Shown piece after piece: positions 1 through 8,124 of a stretch of DNA of 64,000 nt (within the stretch, counting starts at the first letter, position 1; each line of letters opens with the position of its first letter). The DNA lies in contig JAHBSI010000001.1 in the NCBI GenBank assembly GCA_019639195.1, positions 434,001 through 498,000 of the forward strand, given 5' to 3'. A program made the position numbers and the translations under genes. The notes beneath the pieces are model-generated. The model made no database searches. It was not told the DNA's origin and saw only the letters and a list, made by a program, of their open reading frames with translations. The DNA comes from Acidobacteriota bacterium (GTDB lineage: Bacteria > Acidobacteriota > Blastocatellia > Pyrinomonadales > Pyrinomonadaceae).

Positions 1-10
1 CTTGAAATTC

Positions 11-883
11 CTAGGGAAGTTCACGGCCGCGATATACAAAAACGGTCTCGCGAAACTCGTCCGGTCTCACCGCATCGAACAACGCGGGGCCGTTCGGGCG
101 CAGGTCTTTTAATATCGGTTCGAATCCCTTTTCCGAATTATCGAACTGCTCTTTCCCTCGATAACGCGTGATCAGCATCAGGTCGAAAGAGCCTGCGGCC
201 TCCGGGTCCGACGGAAGCATATCGAACGACGCGATCACGTTCCGTTTCTTCGCTTCCTCGCGATAGAGCTTCCAATTATTCTCGTAAAAATACTCGGCCT
301 GCTTTCGGTTGCCGTTCTTGAATTTTACGAATTCGATGACCGTGTAGATCGGAGCGTCCGCGAGTGCGATCGCCTTTTTTATCTCGGCCTCGAGCGTTTC
401 GGTGCGGAATCTTCCGTTGCGTTCGTAAAGCGTAAAGCCGCGTTCGTCCTTTAGAATGGTAAGCGGCAGATTTCCCGCCCACTTGTCGCTGACCGTGCGA
501 TAAGCCTCGTTCTCCTCGACCTCATCAACGGTCTTTAGCAGATACGCAGGCATTTCCGAGTGCATTTCCGCGAGGAACTTCGGCACGTCGCGGTCGATCT
601 CGGCAAGATCATCGAGCGAGATCGTGATGAAATCGACCTGCCCGCGATATTTCAGATGGAGCTTTACGAGTTCCGGAAATTCATCGCGGCACGGATCGCA
701 CCACGTCGCCCAAAAGTTGATGACCATCGGCCGGTTCGTCGGGCGAATGATCCGCTTCAAGCCCTCGGCGCTCACCTTCAAGACCGTCGGCCCGACGCGT
801 TTGACGGGGACGCTGCCCTGTGCGAACGCTCCCGCAGCAAAGACAAAAAGAGCCAATATAAATAAAGAACGCGTAACTCTCAT
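11..883 (-). CDS. Exported TlpA/thioredoxin-like protein with extra C-terminal domain
   Basis: Predicted periplasmic thiol-disulfide protein of 290 residues. A signal peptide is visible at residues 1-21 (hydrophobic core, then AFAQ). The thioredoxin-like fold follows, with FWATWCDPC placing the redox cysteines at 62 and 65; this WCxPC form is typical of TlpA/ResA-like thioredoxins that reduce or relay electrons to exported proteins. TlpA domains usually end near residue 170. Here about 110 more residues follow, beginning around IEFVKFKNGN, that I cannot assign with certainty; their alternating hydrophobic pattern suggests a small alpha/beta (dimeric-barrel-like) domain. The gene stands alone, with a co-directional CBS-domain gene ending 12 bases upstream of its start. 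The redox assignment is secure; the substrate is unknown. Confidence 0.85.
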   Translation of the reverse strand: MRVTRSLFILALFVFAAGAFAQGSVPVKRVGPTVLKVSAEGLKRIIRPTNRPMVINFWATWCDPCRDEFPELVKLHLKYRGQVDFITISLDDLAEIDRDVPKFLAEMHSEMPAYLLKTVDEVEENEAYRTVSDKWAGNLPLTILKDERGFTLYERNGRFRTETLEAEIKKAIALADAPIYTVIEFVKFKNGNRKQAEYFYENNWKLYREEAKKRNVIASFDMLPSDPEAAGSFDLMLITRYRGKEQFDNSEKGFEPILKDLRPNGPALFDAVRPDEFRETVFVYRGRELP

Positions 884-895
884 CGTAAAAAAAGC

Positions 896-2143
896 TTAAC
901 CAAACAGACGCGGCAGGCGGCTTTCGAGGTTCCTCGGCAGCAGTATCTCCATCGCGTCATCCACCGTTATGATGCCCGCGATATCGCCTTCGTCGTCGAC
1001 GACCGGCAGTGCAAGAAGATTGTATTCGGCGATCATCTGTGCCGCATCAAGTGCCGAATCCGACGGATGAGCACTCCTGAAATCTTTTCGCATCACATCG
1101 GAAAGTTTCTTCGTCGGGTCCGCAAGTATCAGCGAACGCAGGCTTATCAGGCCGCAGATCTTCCAGCTGTCCGGCGCCTCGACGACGTAAAGGTAGTAGA
1201 TCATGTTCGGCGTCTCGGCCATCCCGCGAAGCGAAACGATCGCCTCGGCAACCGTAAGATCACGCGAAAGGTGCACGAACTCCGTCGTCATCAAGCCGCC
1301 CGCCGTGTCGTGTTCAAACGCCATCAGCTCCGCGACATCGGCCTTCTCGTCCTCTTCCATCAGGGCGAAAAGCTGTTCGCTCTTCTCGTCATCCATCTCG
1401 TCGAGAACATCGACGGCATCATCCGGCGACATCTCTTCGAGAATGTCCGCGGCGCGCTCTTCGTCAAGCCCTTCGAGAATGCGAGCCTGTGCCTCGGTGG
1501 ACATCTCTTCGAGCGTGTCCGCGGCGATCTCGTCATCGAGGCTCTCGACGACCTCGGTTCTGTGGATCGGCGAAAGCGTCTCGGCAAGCTGTGCGATCTC
1601 GACCGGATGAAGCCGCGAAAGCTTGTCCTTCGAGGATTTTAGCTGGACGGTGACGGTCGTCGTATCCGTCGCAAGATAACCGACGTCGGCCCAATCGATC
1701 ACTTCGACAGGCCGGTCGCTGCCGAAAAAACCTTGCGGCATCAGCCGCCGCACAAATCCCTGGAGCGAAACATCCGCACCCGTCACACGCCAGACGTGAC
1801 CCGTCTCGATCATCTGAACGTCGTTCACGCGAACGACACGCTTGCCATCGACATCGATCAGCTGATTATCGAGAACGTCCTTTTTCAGGAGCACTTCGCC
1901 CTCGCGGCGAATGAACGGCGTAAGGTCGAGCACGGCAAGCCGCATCTTTGCCCCGTGCGAAGAAAGCTCAGCTACGTTCTGCCTCGGCAGGAAGAAATTC
2001 CTGCGGCGATAACGCGCCACCAATCCAACGACCGGCGGATAATCATCACGGCCGTATCGAACGATGACGTCGTGTATGACCGCGATCTTGTCGTTGCTCT
2101 TGTCAAAGACAGGGCGGCCAACTAGCTGTGATACGTAAAGCAT
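896..2143 (-). CDS. PRC-barrel / MgtE N-domain / CBS-pair protein without channel domain
   Basis: Cytoplasmic protein of 415 residues built from the regulatory parts of an MgtE magnesium channel. Residues 1 to about 120 look like PRC-barrel modules (starting MLYVSQLVGRPV). Residues about 178-280 are the acidic helical MgtE N domain with repeated LEEM/LDEM turns. Residues about 281-405 form two CBS motifs (TAGGLMTTEFV, then LPVVDDEGDIAGIIT). No membrane segment follows, whereas true MgtE continues with five helices. In MgtE the N and CBS domains bind Mg2+ and gate the pore, so this may sense Mg2+ or act on a channel encoded elsewhere; that is inference. A strong GGAGG ribosome site sits 7 bases before the ATG. 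Confidence 0.85.
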   Translation of the reverse strand: MLYVSQLVGRPVFDKSNDKIAVIHDVIVRYGRDDYPPVVGLVARYRRRNFFLPRQNVAELSSHGAKMRLAVLDLTPFIRREGEVLLKKDVLDNQLIDVDGKRVVRVNDVQMIETGHVWRVTGADVSLQGFVRRLMPQGFFGSDRPVEVIDWADVGYLATDTTTVTVQLKSSKDKLSRLHPVEIAQLAETLSPIHRTEVVESLDDEIAADTLEEMSTEAQARILEGLDEERAADILEEMSPDDAVDVLDEMDDEKSEQLFALMEEDEKADVAELMAFEHDTAGGLMTTEFVHLSRDLTVAEAIVSLRGMAETPNMIYYLYVVEAPDSWKICGLISLRSLILADPTKKLSDVMRKDFRSAHPSDSALDAAQMIAEYNLLALPVVDDEGDIAGIITVDDAMEILLPRNLESRLPRLFG

Positions 2144-2197
2144 TTTGCCTCCAAAAGTAGTTTATTGGCACACCCCCGACAAAGCCCGGTCCCAGAG

Positions 2198-2632
2198 TCA
2201 GCAGATCCGTGCGTCTTCAATTGCGTCGCATATTCTTCTAAGGCATGTATCAAGTTGGGTTTGAACCTGTAATGCCCAAAACCTTAAAACAACGTAGCCC
2301 TCGCTTTTTAACCGTCGGTTGTTTTTTCTGTCACGGGACATATTTCTCTCGATCTTCGCAATCCAATATTCAGAATTCCCCTTGATCTTTGTCTTCTTAC
2401 TCTTCCACTTGTACCCGTGCCAAAATTCACCGTCAACAAAAATCGCCAGTCTATACTTGGAAAGTACAATGTCTGGCTTTCCAGGCAGGGAAGCCACATT
2501 TAACCTATACCGATATCCCAACGCCCATAGTGCTTTTCTTAATAGGAGCTCCGGTTTAGTGTCGCTCGCGCGAATTCGCGACATCAACCGAGAACGATAT
2601 TCTGTCGTTTCAAATCCATGTTTAGACTTCAT
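2198..2632 (-). CDS. vsr: Very short patch repair (Vsr-like) endonuclease
   Basis: A 144-residue Vsr-family nuclease. Vsr nicks next to T:G mismatches created when 5-methylcytosine deaminates and so protects methylated sites from C-to-T mutation. Visible family blocks are the N-terminal RSRLMSRIRASDTKPELLLRKAL, split here as MSRIRASDTKPE plus LLLRKAL, then LPGKPDIVL carrying the catalytic Asp, and FVDGEFWHGYKW with the active-site His. The Cys that precedes FWH in the Escherichia coli enzyme is Glu here, so its structural zinc site is probably absent, as in many relatives. Its first 11 bases overlap the end of the upstream restriction endonuclease gene, so it is the third gene of that R-M operon. 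Its likely job is repair at the GGCC sites methylated by the neighbouring enzyme. Confidence 0.9.
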   Translation of the reverse strand: MKSKHGFETTEYRSRLMSRIRASDTKPELLLRKALWALGYRYRLNVASLPGKPDIVLSKYRLAIFVDGEFWHGYKWKSKKTKIKGNSEYWIAKIERNMSRDRKNNRRLKSEGYVVLRFWALQVQTQLDTCLRRICDAIEDARIC

Positions 2633-3590
2633 TGACAGATATATGATGCGTAAATAATGTGTGCGGAGAGCTGACCAGGTTCACATCAAACTTGAGGGAT
2701 GACTCAATTCGGGAACTTGCACTGTGAATACGAAAGCTGATTTGCCAACCATTGTTCAAGGTAAAAAGCAATGTTGTCTTTGAATTGCTGTCGCGGACGA
2801 CCTCAATGATACGGGAGGGCATTTTCACTCTTCCGACTTGTATTTTTGGCTGGATTTGACGAGCTGGCTGATTAAGCGTACCGTGCAAGTTGAAAGCCTG
2901 AATCTCCACTTGTCGATTTCCTTTGATAACCTTATAGAAATCTTTTCGACCAACAAGATATTCGACAAGCCGCTCTGCAAGAACGGAACCATGGTCTGCT
3001 TCTAGCCTTAATATCTCACCGCGAAATGCGTTCAGAATAGGAAGGTAGACCGAAGTATGAAAATCGCCTAATTCGGCCCAAGTCATTCTACCGTCGCTTT
3101 CTCTCCGCAATCGAGCAAGCCGGTCAAACACTGGTCGGATTTCGTCTTTGTACCTTTGGGAACACGGAAGATCAACCCATTTCCTTCCAAAGTCGATTGA
3201 ATTAGACAGCCGTTGATGCTTTACGGCACGATGATTATTCTTAGCGGAAACTCCAATTTCAAAGCCCTGAGCACGTCGTATTGCCAAAACGTCCCGCACA
3301 TCGCCCGCCTGCCCACGGGAGTCCGGAACAATTTCTAGTGTCAGTACGTCTTGTTCCGATTTAGCCCAAAGAAGGCGTGGTTCTAAGTCAACAATAAAAG
3401 CAACGGCAGCGTTAGCAATTCGGCGATATGCCAACTTTTCTGCATCCCCAAATAATTCAAAACTATCCCGTGCAGTATGGAATGGTAGAGTTTCGTTTAC
3501 GATCGTTGGAGTCAATGGCTTAAGGTGCGCAAAAAATGCATCTAACACTGCATATTCAAAAGCCTTTCCCGATTCTGTCTGAGTTGGCAT
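2622..3590 (-). CDS. HaeIII-like type II restriction endonuclease
   Basis: A 322-residue protein lying 3 bases downstream of a methyltransferase that closely resembles M.HaeIII, so it is expected to cut GGCC. The sequence is compatible with a PD-(D/E)xK nuclease: GQAGDVRDV offers Asp97/Asp100 and FEIGVSAKNN offers Glu111 and Lys117 in E-x5-K spacing. The following NNHRAVKHQRLS is Lys/His/Arg rich and may contact DNA. I assign it to the HaeIII restriction-enzyme family from this motif pattern and from its partner; specificity is inferred, not seen. Base composition is less GC-rich than the flanking genes, as for the whole cassette. The reading frame is intact. Confidence 0.85.
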   Translation of the reverse strand: MPTQTESGKAFEYAVLDAFFAHLKPLTPTIVNETLPFHTARDSFELFGDAEKLAYRRIANAAVAFIVDLEPRLLWAKSEQDVLTLEIVPDSRGQAGDVRDVLAIRRAQGFEIGVSAKNNHRAVKHQRLSNSIDFGRKWVDLPCSQRYKDEIRPVFDRLARLRRESDGRMTWAELGDFHTSVYLPILNAFRGEILRLEADHGSVLAERLVEYLVGRKDFYKVIKGNRQVEIQAFNLHGTLNQPARQIQPKIQVGRVKMPSRIIEVVRDSNSKTTLLFTLNNGWQISFRIHSASSRIESSLKFDVNLVSSPHTLFTHHISVNEV

Positions 3591-3593
3591 ACC

Positions 3594-4688
3594 CTAAATA
3601 GCATTAACGAGCTCAACCATACGCTCTTTGATATGAGACCCGGTTAGGCAAGCTCTCATCTGGGCCTGCATCTCGAACGTTGTCGCCCCGCGTTTTATTC
3701 GCTTGAGATCACGCAAAATCGCATGCGCAATTTGCTTTGCCAAAAGAACCGGTACCGCATTTCCTATCATCTTATATCCATCAGATATGTGTTCATAAAA
3801 GAATTCAAAATCATCCGGGAACGTTTGAATTCTTGCACATTCGCGAACCGAAAGCCGCCTGTAAAGGGACTCCTTGCCTTCAACAAAATGTCGCAAGTTT
3901 GGACCTACAAACTTCATTTTTGGCGCCTGTGGATGGATTGGCGCATGACGACCGCCGGCCTGAATTGTAAATGAAACTTCGTCCCAAGATCGCACCCTGT
4001 TTCGGGACATATAGATAGGAGAAAAGCCACCAACCATATACTCGTGGTTTGGAATCCGACACTTTCCCTTATTTGACCTGTTATTTCCCTGTGCAGGAAT
4101 CGCAAATTTCGTTAAGTCTCCGATCGCATCTCTTAAAACAACCCTTGAATCAGGCGTAGTAGGGCTCGGAAAGGCAAACCGAACTTCTAAATCTTTTCGG
4201 AACCCAACAAAAAAGACTCTTTTTCTATCCTGCGGAACCCCATAATCTGCAGCATTAACGCTGGTGAAGGAGAGGCTGTAACCACATTCCTCAAACAAGC
4301 TAATGATGTTCTGGAGAGCCCCAATATTGCTCGGAAGCATCATCCCAGAAACGTTCTCCGCAAGAAAGAACTTTGGTCGCTTGTCGGCAAGTATCCTCAT
4401 GAACTCAAAGAACAGCTGCCCGCGGGCATCTCGAATACCGCGAAGAGACCCAGCCTCACTCCAGCTCTGACACGGAGGCCCCCCAATTATGCCATCACAA
4501 TCAGGCACCTCGCTTGACTCAATTTCAACGATGCTTCTTCGATCTAGAAATGTATGTGCGTGGTTCCTTTCATACGTCGTCCAGATGGTACGGTCATATT
4601 CGTTCGCCCAAATAATGTCAAAGCCCGCCTTCTGAAACCCAAGGTCGAGTCCACCTGCTCCCGAAAAAAACGACACCACTTTCATCAC
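3594..4688 (-). CDS. DNA (cytosine-5) methyltransferase, M.HaeIII-like (GGCC)
   Basis: A 364-residue C5-cytosine methyltransferase. Motif I is FFSGAGGLDLGFQKAGF, motif IV is GGPPCQSWSE with catalytic Cys73, motif VI is FFLAENVSGM, motif VIII contains PQDRKRVFFVGFRK, and motif X is SDGYKMIGNAVPV. From memory the sequence follows M.HaeIII over nearly its whole length, including the target-recognition segment around IYMSRNRVRSWDEVSFTIQ and LYRRLSVRECARIQ, so GGCC methylated at an inner cytosine is the best prediction. There is an extra tail of about 35 residues. It is the first gene of an M-R-Vsr operon, an order that lets protective methylation come first. The alternative second Met is also a possible start. 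Confidence 0.93.
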   Translation of the reverse strand: MMKVVSFFSGAGGLDLGFQKAGFDIIWANEYDRTIWTTYERNHAHTFLDRRSIVEIESSEVPDCDGIIGGPPCQSWSEAGSLRGIRDARGQLFFEFMRILADKRPKFFLAENVSGMMLPSNIGALQNIISLFEECGYSLSFTSVNAADYGVPQDRKRVFFVGFRKDLEVRFAFPSPTTPDSRVVLRDAIGDLTKFAIPAQGNNRSNKGKCRIPNHEYMVGGFSPIYMSRNRVRSWDEVSFTIQAGGRHAPIHPQAPKMKFVGPNLRHFVEGKESLYRRLSVRECARIQTFPDDFEFFYEHISDGYKMIGNAVPVLLAKQIAHAILRDLKRIKRGATTFEMQAQMRACLTGSHIKERMVELVNAI

Positions 4689-4998
4689 TAATCAATATGC
4701 CCAGCGGCCGAAAAATCTCTAAATTGAAACCCGCTTCAAGTTAATTATAACTAAGAAGCTTCAAACACAGAATTGTGGCTATAAGCCTTTGGCGATTGCC
4801 CTAAATCAATTATGCTTGCATGTCGGGCTCTAAGCTCGGCAGCAAGAAGCATCATAGCGGACTTCTACCCGTGACCGAAAGCACATTCCGCACGAATCGA
4901 CACAAAACGCACAAAACGACACAGTCCGCACAAAACGCACAAACTTCTAACTTCTGATTTTTAACTTATTTCGGAATTTCCGTGGCCGAAAGAATGGC
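4689..4998. other. Non-coding region upstream of the R-M operon
   Basis: About 310 bases with no convincing gene. It is AT-richer than the surroundings on the R-M side and holds the only likely promoter space for the minus-strand methyltransferase gene. It also contains two copies of a 15-base motif listed separately. No tRNA, integrase scar or terminal inverted repeat was recognised here, so this boundary of the island is undefined. Confidence 0.6.
4901..4943. repeat. Pair of 15-base direct repeats beside the R-M island
   Basis: The motif CACAAAACGCACAAA occurs at 4901-4915 and again at 4929-4943, separated by 13 bases that themselves contain ACAAAACG- and CGCACA-like fragments. The tract is purine-skewed (almost no G or T in the repeat). 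It could be polymerase-slippage low-complexity sequence, a protein-binding array, or debris at an insertion boundary. Only two full copies exist, so it is not a CRISPR array. Confidence 0.6.
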
Positions 4999-5319
4999 TT
5001 ACACAAGGTCATCGCCCTTTGCCTTCATTCCGCGACGCCATAGCTCGCGATAGGACGTGAATCTGGCAACGAGCGTGTTGAATTGATAACGCTGGGCGTA
5101 ATTCAGGGTTCGGTTGTCGGAAATGCGGCGAATGACGGCGTCAAGGCGGGCACGCATCTCAAGCGGCGGGCGTTTTGTGGCACCGTTGAAATAGATATCG
5201 AACTCGATCTTCAGCCTGCGAATGTCTTCTTCGAGCCGTGCGAGCTGCTGATCGAGCTCAAGGGCCTCCTCATTCTTGGCCTGCGCTCCGCGATAGAGCC
5301 TGTTTCCTATCATTGCCAT
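4999..5319 (-). CDS. Conserved-looking small helical protein of unknown function
   Basis: I do not recognise this protein. From the ATG at 5319 it has 106 residues (start MAMIGNRLYRGAQ). An in-frame GTG at 5397 would add 26 residues rich in Pro/Arg that do not look like a folded start, so I prefer the inner ATG; another ATG lies two codons further on at 5313. The middle (ALELDQQLARLEEDIRRLKIEF) is an amphipathic helix with coiled-coil-like spacing, followed by a basic and aromatic C-terminal half. No signal peptide or membrane segment is present. It is flanked by the non-coding region downstream of the R-M promoter and by divergent selA. Confidence 0.6.
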   Translation of the reverse strand: MAMIGNRLYRGAQAKNEEALELDQQLARLEEDIRRLKIEFDIYFNGATKRPPLEMRARLDAVIRRISDNRTLNYAQRYQFNTLVARFTSYRELWRRGMKAKGDDLV

Positions 5320-5464
5320 AGATCTTGTTTGTCGGGCGTGTGGTGCCGTATTTCGGAAAATTCGGGGGTGAGCAAAGATGCCGCGCAATTCCGGCACCTA
5401 ATTGTAACAAATTGCGATTTGGCCCGAGTTTCCTCAAACTGTCTTTGAGTTAAACTAAAATTCG

Positions 5465-6874
5465 ATGAAAGACGACCGTTCTCCCGAGAAGAACCTGGCT
5501 CTGCGTTCGCTGCCGCAGGTTGACGAATGCCTTCAAAAGTTTGCCGGCAGCGACATTTTGCGGCGGCTTGGGAAGCGCCGCCTGACCGACATCATTCGCG
5601 AGGCGATCTCGGGAACACGCCGCAGTTTGCTTGCCGGCGAGACGTTTGCCGATGTTCCGAGCGAAGTTGAGGCCCGCGTTTCTGATCTCGCACGCAAAAG
5701 CCTGACTCGCGGCCTCCGAAAGGTCATAAACGCGACTGGCGTCATTCTGCACACAAATCTCGGCCGAGCAAAACTTTCGGACGCGGCGCGCGAGGCGATC
5801 TTGAGTGTGGCGGGGCCCTGCACGCTTGAATACGACCTAAACACCGGCGGCCGCGGCGTACGGGCGCCGCTCGCGGAAAGCCTGCTCGCCGAGCTTACCA
5901 ATGCTGAGGACGCCGTCGTCGTAAATAATTGTGCCGCAGCGGCTTACCTCGTCCTGCGTGTGTTCGCCGCCGGTAAGGAAGTGATCGTCTCACGCGGCGA
6001 ACTCATCGAGATCGGCGGCGATTTTCGCGTACCCGAGATCCTTGCGGGTTCCGGCGCCGTGATGCGTGAGGTCGGGACGACAAACCGCACAAGCATCGAA
6101 GATCACGAGGCGGCGATCAATTCTTCGACGGCGATGATCCTCCGCGTGCATCCGTCAAACTACCGTGTTGTTGGCTTCACCGAACAGGCAACGCTAGGCG
6201 ATTTGGCCGAACTTGCCGAAAAACACGGCATTCTTCTCTTTGAAGATCTCGGCTCCGGGGCGTTGATCGACCTCGCAAAGTTTGGCGTCAAAGATGAGCC
6301 GACCGTCCGCGATTCGGTTGCGGCGGGCGTGCATCTAGTCTCCTTTAGCGGAGACAAACTCCTCGGAGGCCCGCAGGCCGGCATCGTCGTCGGCCGACGC
6401 GAGCTCGTCGAAAAGCTCCGCAAACACCCGCTTTATCGCGTCCTTCGCCCCGACAAGCTCATCGGTGCCGCACTCGAGGCGACACTGCTTGCCTATTCAC
6501 GCGAGACCGCCGAGACCGACATTCCAGTTTTGCGGATGATCGCAGAAACTGCGGACGCGGTTCGGGAACGTGCCGAAAGTGTCGTGTCGGAAATTCGTGA
6601 AGCGTATGAGAATGCGGGATTCTCGGTCGAGCTTCGCAAAGGTTTTTCAACAACCGGCGGCGGGACGGCACCGCTTGAAAAGCTAGAGACCTGGCTCATC
6701 GCGATCACGCATCCGGAACATTCTCCCGATGCGATCGCGGCGAATTTGCGGGCTGGCGAGATCCCGGTGATCTCGCGGATCGAGGATGATGCCGTCTGTC
6801 TCGACCTGCGAACGGTCGGGAACGGTTCGGAGCTAATCAGGGCACTTTTGGACGCGATCTCCGCAAAGGATTAG
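5465..6874 (+). CDS. selA: L-seryl-tRNA(Sec) selenium transferase
   Basis: SelA (469 residues, the usual bacterial length) is a PLP enzyme that converts Ser-tRNA(Sec) to Sec-tRNA(Sec) with selenophosphate. The N-terminal block LRSLPQVDECLQKFAG and the core signatures RKVINATGVILHTNLGRA, VVNNCAAAAYLVL and SFSGDKLLGGPQAG are all present; Lys298 in the last is the expected PLP lysine. The gene implies that the cell makes selenoproteins. No selB, selD or selC was found in this window, so the rest of the pathway lies elsewhere. Only a weak ribosome site precedes the ATG. The 3' end overlaps convergent serC by 4 bases. Confidence 0.96.
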   Translation: MKDDRSPEKNLALRSLPQVDECLQKFAGSDILRRLGKRRLTDIIREAISGTRRSLLAGETFADVPSEVEARVSDLARKSLTRGLRKVINATGVILHTNLGRAKLSDAAREAILSVAGPCTLEYDLNTGGRGVRAPLAESLLAELTNAEDAVVVNNCAAAAYLVLRVFAAGKEVIVSRGELIEIGGDFRVPEILAGSGAVMREVGTTNRTSIEDHEAAINSSTAMILRVHPSNYRVVGFTEQATLGDLAELAEKHGILLFEDLGSGALIDLAKFGVKDEPTVRDSVAAGVHLVSFSGDKLLGGPQAGIVVGRRELVEKLRKHPLYRVLRPDKLIGAALEATLLAYSRETAETDIPVLRMIAETADAVRERAESVVSEIREAYENAGFSVELRKGFSTTGGGTAPLEKLETWLIAITHPEHSPDAIAANLRAGEIPVISRIEDDAVCLDLRTVGNGSELIRALLDAISAKD

Positions 6875-7959
6875 CCGTTTCGGCGGGCAAAATCCGACAT
6901 GAGGTCCACGAGATGCTCGACGCCCGCAAGCGGAAAGGCGTTGTAGATCGACGCTCGAATTCCGCCGACTGCCCGATGGCCTTTCAGCCCGCTCATACCG
7001 TTCGCTTCAGCCTCTTCAACGAATTTTGCGTCAAGCTCGGCATTCGGCAGGGCAAACGTGACGTTCATGCGCGAGCGTGCATTGCGTTCGGCACGGCCCG
7101 CGTAAAACCCATCGCTCTTATCGATCGCCTCGTATAGGACACGCGCCTTCTCTGCATTCACTTGTTCGATGCCCGCGGGCCCGCCTTTTGCTTCGAGCCA
7201 GCGGCAGACAAGGCCGAGCAGATAGATCGCCCAGGTATTCGGCGTGTTCGCCATCGAATCATTATCGGCGAGCACCTTGTACGTAAGCAGGTCGGGCAGT
7301 GCCCTCGGGCTTCGATCGAGCAGGTCTTCGCGGATGACGACCAGAACAAGGCCGCTCGGGCCAAGATTTTTCTGAGCTCCCGCGTAGATCAGGCCGTATT
7401 TCTCGATATCGATCGACCGCGAAAGGACGTCCGATGACATATCGCAGACGACCGGCACGAGGCCCGCGTCAAGATCATAGGGAAATTCAACGCCGTCTAT
7501 CGTTTCGTTCGAGGTGTAATGCAGGTAAGCGGCGTTTGGTGAGACGCGAATCTCGCCCTGTTCGGGAACGGTCGTAAAACCCGTGTCTTCGCTTGAGTAA
7601 ACCGTCTTGACATCACCGAACGCGACCGCGCACTTGGCCGCCTTCTTCCCCCAATAGCCCGTCACTATATAGTCGGCAGTATCGACGGGTGCGAGAAGGT
7701 TCATCGGCACCATCGAGAACTGCAAGGTCGCTCCGCCCTGCAGAAAAAGAACGCGGTAGTTGCTCGGCAGGTTCATCAGACGCCGAATTCCGCTCTCGGC
7801 TTCTGCCAGAATGTCGCCAAAAAGGTCCGAGCGGTGGCTGATCTCCATCACGCTCATCCCCGACCCGCGAACGTCTGAAAGCTCGGCCGCGGCCTGTTCA
7901 AGCACCTCCGGAGGCATCATCGCCGGACCGGCCGAAAAATTGAAAATATGCTTGCTCAT
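6871..7959 (-). CDS. serC: Phosphoserine aminotransferase
   Basis: SerC transfers the amino group of glutamate to 3-phosphohydroxypyruvate, the second step of serine synthesis (and acts in the PLP pathway in some bacteria). The start FNFSAGPAMMPPEVLEQA, the substrate loop FLQGGATLQFSMVPMNLL and the PLP-lysine motif YAGAQKNLGPSG (Lys197) identify it. The ATG at 7959 gives 362 residues, the normal length, with AGGG just upstream; an in-frame GTG at 7980 would add seven residues. It converges on and overlaps selA by 4 bases. Serine is the precursor of Sec-tRNA, but convergent orientation gives no sign of shared regulation. Confidence 0.96.
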   Translation of the reverse strand: MSKHIFNFSAGPAMMPPEVLEQAAAELSDVRGSGMSVMEISHRSDLFGDILAEAESGIRRLMNLPSNYRVLFLQGGATLQFSMVPMNLLAPVDTADYIVTGYWGKKAAKCAVAFGDVKTVYSSEDTGFTTVPEQGEIRVSPNAAYLHYTSNETIDGVEFPYDLDAGLVPVVCDMSSDVLSRSIDIEKYGLIYAGAQKNLGPSGLVLVVIREDLLDRSPRALPDLLTYKVLADNDSMANTPNTWAIYLLGLVCRWLEAKGGPAGIEQVNAEKARVLYEAIDKSDGFYAGRAERNARSRMNVTFALPNAELDAKFVEEAEANGMSGLKGHRAVGGIRASIYNAFPLAGVEHLVDLMSDFARRNG

Positions 7960-8124
7960 CCCTATATTCGACGATACCACAACGGTCGGCGGTTTTAGCG
8001 GCTCTAAGGTTCGCCTTTCGGCCTCTCTTGAGATAGAATTTTCTGTTCATATCAAACTCGATCAGGGACCTTGGCATCAAACCGCTGATAGTTTCTATCG
8101 AATTTCGGAGGATTGAAAAAAGTA

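Noticed and set aside
4901..4943. Possible CRISPR array
   Set aside because: Only two copies of a 15-base low-complexity motif with a 13-base gap and no cas genes.
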